A DNA stretch of 30,173 nucleotides from Candidatus Liptonbacteria bacterium (GTDB lineage Bacteria; Patescibacteriota; Minisyncoccia; UBA6257; 2-01-FULL-56-20). Where the stretch lies: positions 1 through 30,173 of the forward strand of contig JACRFR010000063.1 of NCBI GenBank assembly GCA_016212635.1. The letters run 5' to 3'. Of this stretch, positions 7,980-15,342 are shown one piece after another. Both the position numbers and the translations under genes were made by a program. Numbering within the stretch: the stretch's first letter is position 1; each line of letters begins with the position of its first letter. Below the pieces are notes generated by a model that made no database searches, was not told the DNA's origin, and saw only the letters and a list, made by a program, of their open reading frames with translations.

Positions 7980-9879
7980 TCGGCTCGCTCGCGGGCGGGG
8001 GCGGGGGGGGATTATCGCCCGGAGGATTATCGCCCGGAGGGTTGCCTTGATTATAGAGCAATTGCCCAATCTTTTGAACCTCCACGGTCAGCGCCTCCAT
8101 TCCCTTCTTGATCGCTTCCAGGTCGTCGTCATCTTTGACCTTCTTCAACTCGTCGATCTTCGTTTGAACCGCGCCCTTGAGATCGGCTGGGGCTTTCTCA
8201 CCCACATCTTTGAGCGACTTCTCCGCGAGATAAACCATGCTCTCGGCCTGGTTGCGCGCCTCAACTAATTCTTTTTTATGAGCATCTTCCGTCGCGTGCT
8301 CCGCCGCCTCCCGCTTGAGCCGTTCAATTTCTTCTTTAGACAAGTTGGCCGAGGCCTGAACTTTGACCGACTGTGATTTGCCGGTCGCCTTGTCTTTGGC
8401 GGAAACATTCAAAATGCCATTGGCGTCAATGTCGAAGGTTACCTCCACTTGAGGCACGCCCCGGGGCGCGGGCGGCAATCCCTCCAACATGAAACGCGCC
8501 AGGGTTTTGTTGTCGCTGGCCATGGGCCGTTCGCCCTGCAGTACGTGCACCTCGACCGAGGTTTGACTGTCCGCGGCGGTCGAGAAAACCTGGGTCTTGG
8601 AGGTCGGTACGGTGGTGTTCTTAGGGATCATGGGCGTGGACACGCTGCCCAAGGTTTCAATGGCTAGGGTTAAGGGCGTCACATCCAAAAGCAGAATGTC
8701 TTTAACGTCGCCCTGGAAGATGCCGGCCTGAACTCCGGCGCCGATGGCCACGACTTCGTCCGGATTGATGCCTTTGTGCGGCTCCTTGCCGAACAACTGT
8801 TTGACCGCTTCTTGTATCGCCGGCATCCGCGTTTGTCCGCCAACCAAGATAACCTCGTCGATCTGTGAAAGTTGAAAACCGGCGCCCTTGGGTGCGGCCG
8901 CCGTGACAGCCTCGCGAGTCAGCTGGATGGAGCGGTCGATATAATCGCGCACCAGTTCTTCCAGCTTCGCCCGCGAGAGTTTCAAGAGTAAGTGCTTTGG
9001 ACCGGAAGCATCGGAACTGACGTAGGGCAGATTTATTTCGGTTTCCACCGCGGTGGACAATTCGTGCTTGGCGCGCTCCGCCGCCTCTTTGAGCCGCTGC
9101 AGCGCCAGCGGGTCTTTGGACACATCGATGCCTTCCTGTTTCTTGTACTCCAGCACAAGATAATTCAGGATCCGCTGGTCGAAATCGTCGCCGCCCAAAT
9201 GGGTATCGCCACCGGTGGCTTTAACTTCCACGGTTTGCTCTTTGGACTCCGCATCGTAACCGATCTCTAACACCGAGATGTCGAATGTGCCGCCGCCAAA
9301 GTCGTAAACCGCGATCTTTTGGTTCTGCTGCTTGTTCGCGCCGTAGGCAAAAGCGGCCGCGGTCGGCTCGTTGATGATACGCTTGACCGTCAGACCCGCG
9401 ATCTCCCCGGCGTTTTTGGTGGCTTGCCGCTGGGAATCGTCAAAGTAGGCCGGCACGGTGATCACCGCTTCTTTGATCGTTTCTCCCAGTTTGGCTTCCG
9501 CGTCCGCCTTCAGTTTGCCGAGAATGAAAGCGGAGATCTCTTCTGGCGTGTACCACTGGTCGCCCATTTTCACTTCCACTCCCCCGTTCTGCGATTCTTT
9601 GATCTCATACGACAGCCAGGCTTTGTCGCGCTGCACCTCGGCATCCTTGAATTTCCGGCCGATCAGCCGCTTGACCGAGAACACGGTATTCTTAGGATTG
9701 GTAATTGCCTGGCGCTTAGCCAGTAAACCGGCCAGGCGCTCACCGGTTTTGGAGATGGCCACAATGGACGGCGTGGTGCGATTGCCTTCGGTGTTTTCCA
9801 AAACCCGAGGCTCGCCGCCCTCCATAACCGCCACCGCGGAGTTGGTAGTTCCCAGATCGATCCCGATTATTTTTGGCAT
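7951..9879 (-). CDS. dnaK: Molecular chaperone DnaK (Hsp70)
   Basis: A 642-residue Hsp70. The ATPase domain opens GIDLGTTNSAVAVMEGG and includes the phosphate motif VYDFGGGTFDISVLE and the adenosine motif VILVGGQTRMPAIQ. The substrate-binding domain has DVTPLTLAIETLG and NTTVPTSKTQVFSTA. The alpha-helical lid follows, then an unusual Pro-rich tail with PPGDN repeats in place of the common EEV-like end. It works with DnaJ and GrpE from the same cluster. The region upstream (9880-10024) is mostly tandem repeats, and no ribosome-binding site is seen. Confidence 0.99.
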   Translation of the reverse strand: MPKIIGIDLGTTNSAVAVMEGGEPRVLENTEGNRTTPSIVAISKTGERLAGLLAKRQAITNPKNTVFSVKRLIGRKFKDAEVQRDKAWLSYEIKESQNGGVEVKMGDQWYTPEEISAFILGKLKADAEAKLGETIKEAVITVPAYFDDSQRQATKNAGEIAGLTVKRIINEPTAAAFAYGANKQQNQKIAVYDFGGGTFDISVLEIGYDAESKEQTVEVKATGGDTHLGGDDFDQRILNYLVLEYKKQEGIDVSKDPLALQRLKEAAERAKHELSTAVETEINLPYVSSDASGPKHLLLKLSRAKLEELVRDYIDRSIQLTREAVTAAAPKGAGFQLSQIDEVILVGGQTRMPAIQEAVKQLFGKEPHKGINPDEVVAIGAGVQAGIFQGDVKDILLLDVTPLTLAIETLGSVSTPMIPKNTTVPTSKTQVFSTAADSQTSVEVHVLQGERPMASDNKTLARFMLEGLPPAPRGVPQVEVTFDIDANGILNVSAKDKATGKSQSVKVQASANLSKEEIERLKREAAEHATEDAHKKELVEARNQAESMVYLAEKSLKDVGEKAPADLKGAVQTKIDELKKVKDDDDLEAIKKGMEALTVEVQKIGQLLYNQGNPPGDNPPGDNPPPPPPASEPNEHPGSEPA

Positions 9880-9880
9880 G

Positions 9881-9945
9881 ATTATTGATTACTGATTACT
9901 GACTACTGATTACTGGCTACTGATTACTGGCTACTGATTACTGGC
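9881..9945. repeat. Heptamer array (ATTACTG)n upstream of dnaK
   Basis: About nine units of a 7-bp repeat of the form GATTACT or GGCTACT lie between hsp20 and dnaK, directly before the dnaK ATG. Confidence 0.9.
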
Positions 9946-10024
9946 AATTAACTATTAACGATTGACATACTCGGTTCGGCCCCCTCCGCGGTCAACGGTC
10001 AACCGTCAATAGTCAATAGTCAGT

Positions 10025-10459
10025 TCACTTCACCTTAATACTAACCTTCTTCTCCCTCTGCTCCGGCCTAACCTTGGGCAGGATTACGGTCAAAATGCCT
10101 TTCTCATAGGTCGCCTCAACCTTATCCGCGTCGACCGGCGCGGGCAAACGCACCAAGCGCGAGAAGCTGCCTCGCCGGATCTCCTGACAGAAGAACTTTT
10201 TATTTTTTTCCTCTTTCTTTTCTTCCCGAATCGCTTCCACTTTCAAGTGATTGCCTTCCACGGAAATACTGGTCTTCTCCGGATCTAAACCCGGCACTTC
10301 CATCTCCACCACCACCGCTTTTTCGTCCTCCTTCACGTCCACTGCCGGCAGAAAGTTGCGGATCGGTATCAGTCCGGCTCGATGCGCCAGCGGGCTTTCC
10401 TGCCAAAAATCTTCCGACCAATCGCGGTCAAAGAATCCGCGCGGTACTATCATGGGCAT
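10025..10459 (-). CDS. Small heat-shock protein, Hsp20/alpha-crystallin family
   Basis: 144 residues. The alpha-crystallin domain starts at about residue 37 (FLPAVDVKEDEKAVVVEMEVPG) and includes GSFSRLVRLPAPVD, followed by the hallmark KGILTVILPK. It is an ATP-independent holdase that keeps unfolding proteins soluble for DnaK. It lies inside the hrcA-grpE-dnaK-dnaJ cluster, so common heat-shock control is likely. No ribosome-binding site precedes it. Confidence 0.96.
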   Translation of the reverse strand: MPMIVPRGFFDRDWSEDFWQESPLAHRAGLIPIRNFLPAVDVKEDEKAVVVEMEVPGLDPEKTSISVEGNHLKVEAIREEKKEEKNKKFFCQEIRRGSFSRLVRLPAPVDADKVEATYEKGILTVILPKVRPEQREKKVSIKVK

Positions 10460-10557
10460 GGCAGTAAAATGATTATTGATTATTGATCATTGGATCGACC
10501 TTTGTTTTTCGTGCAATGCTAATCTGCAAATGCATGTGAATACTACGAATTACCGAT

Positions 10558-10632
10558 TTAGAATAATTAGAATAATTAGAATAATTAGAATAATTAGAAT
10601 AATTAGAATAATTAGAATAATTAGAATAATTT
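10558..10632. repeat. Perfect 9-bp tandem array (TAGAATAAT), about 8 units
   Basis: Eight near-identical units lie between grpE and hsp20. TAGAAT resembles a -10 hexamer on the plus strand, but no gene follows in that direction. Confidence 0.95.
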
Positions 10633-10647
10633 GCTTTTGCCTTTTCC

Positions 10648-11199
10648 CTACTCCCTACTCGCTACTCGCTTTCTAGCCAATCTTACCCTCGCCGCCCGCA
10701 ATACCTTATTGTGCAAGCGGTAGCCCGGTTCTATTTCGTCCACCACGGCTCCCTCCGGTAGATCTGAATCCGCCTCGGCAACCGCTTCTTGAATACTGGG
10801 ATCGAACGTCTGGCCGGCTTCGGTCGGGATCCGGGTCAAACCGTTTTTTCGCAACACATCTTCGATTTGGGCCCGAATCATGTACACCCCCTTCTCCACC
10901 GGACCCTGCTTCTCCATCGCCGCCAGACCCAGATCGAAGCTGTCTAAAACCGTGATCATTTCCCGAATCATATCCTCGGTAGCGTAGCGGGCGATCTCGG
11001 ACATGCGGAAGGACTCGTCTTTCTTGTAATTCAAGTAATCCGCCTTGGCCCGCTGCCAACCGGCCAGATACTCTGCGGCTTTCTTCTCCAGCTCCTGGAT
11101 CTGCGCATCAGCCGCACCCGCATCGGTTGATCCCGGATCAATCGCGGCGCTTCCCGCTTCGCCATCGTCTGGATTCATTTGTTTCTCATCGTCGTTCAT
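10648..11199 (-). CDS. grpE: Nucleotide exchange factor GrpE
   Basis: 183 residues. An acidic disordered N-terminus is followed by a long coiled coil (IQELEKKAAEYLAGWQRAKADYLNYKKDE) and the C-terminal beta domain (GQTFDPSIQEAVAE, EIEPGYRLHNKVLRAARVRLA). GrpE opens DnaK to release ADP. The last residues (VASRE) and the TAG stop are encoded by the GAGTAGC heptamer repeat. A TAGAAT-like -10 lies 9 nt upstream of the ATG, but transcription probably also comes through from hrcA. Confidence 0.97.
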   Translation of the reverse strand: MNDDEKQMNPDDGEAGSAAIDPGSTDAGAADAQIQELEKKAAEYLAGWQRAKADYLNYKKDESFRMSEIARYATEDMIREMITVLDSFDLGLAAMEKQGPVEKGVYMIRAQIEDVLRKNGLTRIPTEAGQTFDPSIQEAVAEADSDLPEGAVVDEIEPGYRLHNKVLRAARVRLARKRVASRE

Positions 11200-11248
11200 G
11201 ATGTAAGTATTCTAATGTGAATTCCAAAACTATAAATTTTGTGCCCCC

Positions 11249-11350
11249 TTGTCATTCCCGCGCAGGCGGGAATCTAGTGCTTATTTTTGGTTATAGATTC
11301 CCGTTTTGCCTACTCCGCCGAAGCGCTGCGAAGGCCGGGCACGGGACACC
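11249..11350. repeat. REP-like stem-loop repeat between hrcA and grpE
   Basis: It carries GTCATTCCCGCGCAGGCGGGAATCTAG, in parts an inverted repeat, of the widespread GTCATTCCCGCGAAAGCGGG type. A related copy sits inside the element at 21773-21904. Confidence 0.75.
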
Positions 11351-11403
11351 AAACACATAAATCCTAACTATGATCCCTTTGCTTTACGAACTTTATAGCT
11401 AGG

Positions 11404-12144
11404 CTAATTATTTACGACCTTCTGTAGAGCTTGGAAAATGGTCGCGGCCCGTTCATAATCCAACCGCTTGGGTCCCACCAGGCAGATCACCACCCGTTCG
11501 TCGCCATTCCGATAATCACCCGCGATGGCCATCAACTGCCCACTGCGAGTCAAGGGGCTGTCGCGGCCGATAAACACTCCGATACTGTCGTCCACGCGCT
11601 CGCCAGGTTCCCCGCTCTCATTCTCCCTGGTCCGTGCCGATTCCTCGGCGATCCGCGCCACCGTTTTTTCAAATCGCTCGTCCAAACTTTCATAATCGCG
11701 GATAATTTGTCGGATCTCTGCCCGGTCTTGCAGTTCCAGTCGATCGAAGATGCGTTCCAAACCCTCTTTGTGCACCGCGCCTTCTTCGTAAACCACCCCT
11801 AATCCATGTAAAGCGCCGGAGATCCAGGCGGCCAGGCCCGGCCAGGATTGCGCTCGGAAGATTGCCGATAGCTCCCGCTCCAAGCGATCGGCGTAAACGC
11901 TCCGATGCCCCAGCGCCCGTTCTGCATAAAACTCATAGCCCTTGTCCGCCGGCACCCGGCCCGAGGAGTGATAGGGTTGCTCCAAGTAACCCTCGTCGGT
12001 CAGCTCGCAAAGCTCGTGGCGGATCATCGCCGGCCGGATACCAAAGTCATAGCGCTCAAAAAGCAAACTGGAGCTGATCGGCTCTCCGGTGGCGATGAAT
12101 TCCCGCACCGCCGCCTCTAGTATGTCTATCGTCCTGGGCTCCAT
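11404..12144 (-). CDS. hrcA: Heat-inducible transcription repressor HrcA (short form)
   Basis: 246 residues. The N-terminal winged helix is clear (RTIDILEAAVREFIATGEPISS, then IRPAMIRHELCELTDEGYLEQP and HSSGRVPADKGYEFY). The C-terminal part ends GDERVVICLVGPKRLDYERAATIFQALQ, as in HrcA. It is about 100 residues shorter than typical HrcA, and the central dimerisation/insert region is reduced. HrcA binds CIRCE operators, and a CIRCE covers the promoter of this gene, so it should repress its own operon in normal growth with GroEL or another chaperone as co-factor. The family call is firm; whether the shortening alters control is unknown. Confidence 0.92.
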   Translation of the reverse strand: MEPRTIDILEAAVREFIATGEPISSSLLFERYDFGIRPAMIRHELCELTDEGYLEQPYHSSGRVPADKGYEFYAERALGHRSVYADRLERELSAIFRAQSWPGLAAWISGALHGLGVVYEEGAVHKEGLERIFDRLELQDRAEIRQIIRDYESLDERFEKTVARIAEESARTRENESGEPGERVDDSIGVFIGRDSPLTRSGQLMAIAGDYRNGDERVVICLVGPKRLDYERAATIFQALQKVVNN

Positions 12145-12152
12145 GGTTTTTC

Positions 12153-12289
12153 GCTACGAAATACGAATCATTACGAAATTACGAATAGGCCTGGTTCCCT
12201 TGTCGCCTTTATTGATTGTCATTGCGAGCCCCGTTTGGCGGGACGTGGCAATCTATTTCGTATATTCGTACCTTTTCGTATTTCGTAGC
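12153..12289. repeat. Inverted-repeat-bounded insert in the hrcA leader
   Basis: A 15-bp inverted repeat, GCTACGAAATACGAA (12153-12167) and its complement (12275-12289), bounds 137 bp. The interior contains GTCATTGCGAG..GGCAATCT, a common REP-like motif. It fills the space between the hrcA -10 and the start codon, so it is transcribed as 5' leader. Confidence 0.75.
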
Positions 12290-12290
12290 T

Positions 12291-12318
12291 ATTTTACCCA
12301 TTAGCAATCTCCTGTCAA
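12291..12318 (-). promoter_or_regulatory. hrcA operon promoter, TTGACA-16-TAAAAT
   Basis: The -35 TTGACA is at 12313-12318 and the -10 TAAAAT at 12291-12296. The -35 lies inside the CIRCE operator. The leader to the hrcA ATG is about 140 nt. Confidence 0.8.
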
Positions 12319-12327
12319 GAGTGCTAA
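12301..12327. promoter_or_regulatory. CIRCE operator (HrcA binding site)
   Basis: The arms TTAGCAATC and GAGTGCTAA are separated by 9 bases, against the CIRCE consensus TTAGCACTC-N9-GAGTGCTAA (one arm differs at one base). It overlaps the -35 of the hrcA promoter, so bound HrcA would exclude RNA polymerase. Confidence 0.95.
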
Positions 12328-12340
12328 TACCTAACACGGG

Positions 12341-12475
12341 TGTTCGAGGTCGGGCCTCGAACATTTACGAATCGAGCTAACAACACCTACCCTTTTCCAA
12401 GGGGAGGTGTGGGGTGAGGCCCGACTTCCCCGAGGTCCGTCCTCCCGAGGAGGTTGGACCTCTCGATATTAATCC
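12341..12475. repeat. Palindromic GAGGTCSGRCCTC-type repeats between hrcA and the glycosylase gene
   Basis: TGTTCGAGG-N5-CCTCGAACA is followed by CCCGAGGTCC and GGAGGTTGGACCTC units. The last copy is followed by ATATTAAT, as at 18823 and in the form ATATTGAAT near 19981. No gene is seen in 12328-12556. Confidence 0.75.
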
Positions 12476-12556
12476 CCGATTCCCGCTCCTCCCCTGAACA
12501 AGACGAAGGGATGGGAGTAGAAAAAGACGCGTAATTTATCGTCATCTGACAATAAT

Positions 12557-13531
12557 TTAGAGGCGAATCTCTTCCTCCAGCCAGGGAATGTGCTCGTGCC
12601 GACGGCGCCAGAATATGTCCTCCCAAATATAGTGCACGGCGAGCATGGCATACTGACCATACTGCTTTTGAATATCACGCTGGATTCTCGCGGCGGGCAT
12701 CAGCTTTTTCTTATAAAATAATCGCGAGTAAATTTTCTGCTGCCAGGGCGCAATGTGGATAAACGCATCGGACCGATGGAATACCTCGAACAATAATATC
12801 CGCACGGTCTCCGGGCCCACTCCGTAAAGTCGTAGCAGTTCTTTCTTGATTGTGTCTGTATCCAAGCCGCGCAGTTTTTGCTCATCCACTAAACCGGCTG
12901 CCATATCCGCCGACAACCGTTTAATGAACTTAGCTCGATAGCCGACTTTGAGCGCCCGTAGTTCATCCTCGCCAACACCGGCCATCCGCTCCGGCAGCCA
13001 GATGGCATAAAATTCCCGTTTATCGAACTGCACCCGGTCGCCATAGCGCTCCAAGAGTGCCGTGAGCATCTGGACCGACCGCCGCACGGTCGCGTTTTGG
13101 AGCACCACGCTGATGATCAGAAGTTTATATAGACTGTCCGAGGTCGCGTTGCGCATCCCCTGCCAGCGCCGGAAGATCGGCGCAAAGCGTTTGTCGCGCG
13201 CGGTTAGTACTCGAAATTGTTTGAGATCGTTGTCCAGCTCGTTACGGTAAATTAACTCTCGTCGGATATTTTCCAGTTCGGTAGATACTATGGGCTTCCC
13301 CGAATAAACCGTCACCCGTATCTGGGGTTTGGCCGCGAATCCACCTTTCTCGATTTTTAAACCCAAGAGTTTATTGCCCAGCCGGATAGTTTGCCAAAAC
13401 TTCCCCGGTTCCCAATCCTCCGTAGTCGCTGGAAAGTGGGAGGGCTTATGGAACGTCCCGTCAAAATGGAACGGCGGGGCCGGATAAATATTCAAGCGCT
13501 TTTTATGTTTTAGTTCTCGGGGTTTAACCAT
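12557..13531 (-). CDS. HhH-GPD DNA-glycosylase-like protein with an altered active site
   Basis: 324 residues from the ATG at 13531. The N-terminal ~110 residues look like the beta domain of AlkA/OGG1-type enzymes (PPFHFDGTFHKPSHFP, GKFWQTIRLG). The helical half contains the hairpin LLRLYGVGPETVRILLF. In this family a catalytic Asp sits about 24 residues after the start of the GVG motif; here that stretch reads FIHIAPWQQK, with Ala or Ile at the Asp position. The Lys of bifunctional enzymes is Glu. It may bind DNA lesions without cleaving, or use another residue. I prefer 13531 over upstream ATGs (13591, 13612) because an extended -10 ends 7 nt before it. Confidence 0.72.
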   Translation of the reverse strand: MVKPRELKHKKRLNIYPAPPFHFDGTFHKPSHFPATTEDWEPGKFWQTIRLGNKLLGLKIEKGGFAAKPQIRVTVYSGKPIVSTELENIRRELIYRNELDNDLKQFRVLTARDKRFAPIFRRWQGMRNATSDSLYKLLIISVVLQNATVRRSVQMLTALLERYGDRVQFDKREFYAIWLPERMAGVGEDELRALKVGYRAKFIKRLSADMAAGLVDEQKLRGLDTDTIKKELLRLYGVGPETVRILLFEVFHRSDAFIHIAPWQQKIYSRLFYKKKLMPAARIQRDIQKQYGQYAMLAVHYIWEDIFWRRRHEHIPWLEEEIRL

Positions 13532-13538
13532 GGGATAC

Positions 13539-13547
13539 ATTCTAGCA
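13539..13547 (-). promoter_or_regulatory. Extended -10 promoter TGCTAGAAT of the glycosylase-like gene
   Basis: TAGAAT is at 13539-13544 with an upstream TGN. There is no good -35. The ATG is 7 nt downstream, implying a leaderless mRNA. Confidence 0.55.
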
Positions 13548-13749
13548 CTGTTCAACCCAACCCTCATACCGAGCCGCTCCGACAATTTCATAATCCGATT
13601 CCCACCCCCCACAACAACATGCCAACATACTCCAGTTTGTTAGTATGTTATATATGTGGCGTAGTATGGTTAGGTATTCTTCACCCCACGCATCGCGTTT
13701 TATATACCATATTACAAATTCCCGGATGGCAATCCCCGACCGGAGTCTT

Positions 13750-13755
13750 TATAAT
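13750..13755 (+). promoter_or_regulatory. -10 box TATAAT of cysS
   Basis: A consensus TATAAT ends 6 nt before the cysS ATG at 13762; the -35 region is weak (TGGCAA-like). A leaderless transcript is expected. Confidence 0.6.
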
Positions 13756-13761
13756 AACCCC

Positions 13762-15213
13762 ATGCTTAAGCTCTACAACACTTTAACTCGCCGCCAGGAG
13801 GATTTCACCCAGGCGACCGGCAAACAGCCTGGCGAAACGGTCAAGGTTTATACCTGCGGACCGACCATTTACAACTTTAACCATATCGGCAATTTGCGAA
13901 CTTATATTTTTTATGATGTCTTGGAACGGGCCCTGGTCTGGCTCGGCTACCGGGTCGACCGGGTAATGAACATCACCGACGTGGGCCACCTGACCTCGGA
14001 CGCGGATGAGGGCGAGGACAAGATGGACAAAGCCGTGGCCCGCGAGGGCAAGTCGGTGGAAGAAATAATCCAGTTTTACACCGACGCGTTCCGAAAAGAT
14101 GTCGCCGCAGTCAATGTCCGCCTACCGGAGAAACTGCCCCGCGCTTCTCATTTTATTCCCCAGCAGATTGAACTGGCCCAAATTCTCGTGGGCAAGGGCT
14201 ACGCCTACGATACGCCGGAGGCACTTTACTTCGATACCTCTAAACTAGCGGACTACGGCAAGCTCACCGGTCAGAACTTGAGTGAAAAAAGTGTCGGCGC
14301 GCGGGAAGAAGTGGTCACCGAGAACAACAAGAAAAATCCTGCCGACTTTGCCCTCTGGTTCAAACTGGTTGGTCGGTTCGAACATCACCTGATGCACTGG
14401 CCCTCCCCTTGGGGCGAGGGTTTCCCGGGTTGGCACCTGGAGTGCTCCGCCATGATCCACGATCTTCTGGGCCACCCGATCGATATTCATAGCGGCGGCG
14501 TGGATCATATCGGCACCCATCACACCAATGAGATCGCCCAATCCGAGGCGGCGTACGGCGCGCCCTTCGCGAACCACTGGGTACATCCGGAACATCTGCT
14601 GGTGGACAACGCCAAAATGGCTAAATCTGCGGGCAGTTTCTACACCCTGCAGGATATTATATCTCGTGGCATCGATCCGATCGCGTTCCGATACCTGTGT
14701 CTGGGCACGCACTACCGAACCAAGCTTAACTTCACCTGGGAGGCACTCGCAGGAGCATGGCAGGGCTTGAGAAATCTGCAAAATCAGTACTACGCCGACG
14801 TTTTAGATAAAATGCGGGACCTACCCGATCTGGCGGGCGCGCCCCTTTCCCCTGCCGCCTTGACCATCCAAGCTAAGTTCCGAGCCGCGCTGGAAGACGA
14901 CATAAATATGCCCGTCGCGCTGGCGGTTCTGCACGAAACTATGAGATCCTCTCTGCCGCCGCCGGAAAAAGCGCGCTTGATCGAGGAGTTCGATTCGGTC
15001 TTCGTTCTTTTCGGCAATATGGACCCTGCCCAATTCCGTCCCATCCCGATCACAGAACTACCCCCGAAAGTCCAAGCTTTAATTAACCAGCGCGAGTTAT
15101 GCCGAAAGAATCAACAGTTTACCCAGTCGGACCAGTTGCGCGCGGAGATAAACCAGCTAGGATACGTAGTTGAGGACACTGGCTCCGGACCGAAAGTATA
15201 CAAGCGGAATTAA
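13762..15213 (+). CDS. cysS: Cysteinyl-tRNA synthetase
   Basis: 483 residues. This class I synthetase charges tRNA-Cys. It has YTCGPTIYNFNHIGN (the HIGH-type motif with the zinc Cys), WHLECSAM, HIGTHHTNEIAQSEA (zinc ligands) and KMAKSAGSF (the KMSKS loop, with Ala for the first Ser). The C-terminal helical bundle and the KNQQFTQSDQLRAEINQLGY tail are typical. The frame is open 39 codons upstream, but a TATAAT box sits in that stretch 6 nt before 13762, and MLKLYNTLTR is the usual CysS start. It is followed by dnaB in the same direction across a 9-bp repeat array. Confidence 0.98.
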   Translation: MLKLYNTLTRRQEDFTQATGKQPGETVKVYTCGPTIYNFNHIGNLRTYIFYDVLERALVWLGYRVDRVMNITDVGHLTSDADEGEDKMDKAVAREGKSVEEIIQFYTDAFRKDVAAVNVRLPEKLPRASHFIPQQIELAQILVGKGYAYDTPEALYFDTSKLADYGKLTGQNLSEKSVGAREEVVTENNKKNPADFALWFKLVGRFEHHLMHWPSPWGEGFPGWHLECSAMIHDLLGHPIDIHSGGVDHIGTHHTNEIAQSEAAYGAPFANHWVHPEHLLVDNAKMAKSAGSFYTLQDIISRGIDPIAFRYLCLGTHYRTKLNFTWEALAGAWQGLRNLQNQYYADVLDKMRDLPDLAGAPLSPAALTIQAKFRAALEDDINMPVALAVLHETMRSSLPPPEKARLIEEFDSVFVLFGNMDPAQFRPIPITELPPKVQALINQRELCRKNQQFTQSDQLRAEINQLGYVVEDTGSGPKVYKRN

Positions 15214-15340
15214 CCTAATTATTCTAATTAATCTAAGTGCTCTAAGAAACAACTAATGGCCCAAATCCCAATTAGAATAATTTCTAACTTTGGGTATTGT
15301 TTGGAATAATTAGAACAATTAGGTCAATCAGAATAATTTT
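15212..15340. repeat. TAATTAGAA-type repeats between cysS and dnaB
   Basis: Degenerate 9-bp units in both orientations (CCTAATTATTCTAATTAATC and GAATAATTAGAACAATTAG) fill the gap between cysS and dnaB. They extend to within a few bases of the dnaB ATG. Confidence 0.75.
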
Positions 15341-15342
15341 AT

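Noticed and set aside
7980..8069. 30-residue N-terminal extension of the membrane protein
   Set aside because: It only re-reads the Pro-Gly-Asp-Asn codon repeat of dnaK in another frame.
7972..9895. Long plus-strand frames opposite dnaK
   Set aside because: They mirror a highly conserved gene in G+C-rich DNA and show no family motifs.
13645..13761. 39-residue N-terminal extension of CysS
   Set aside because: It lies upstream of a TATAAT box and does not match the CysS family start.
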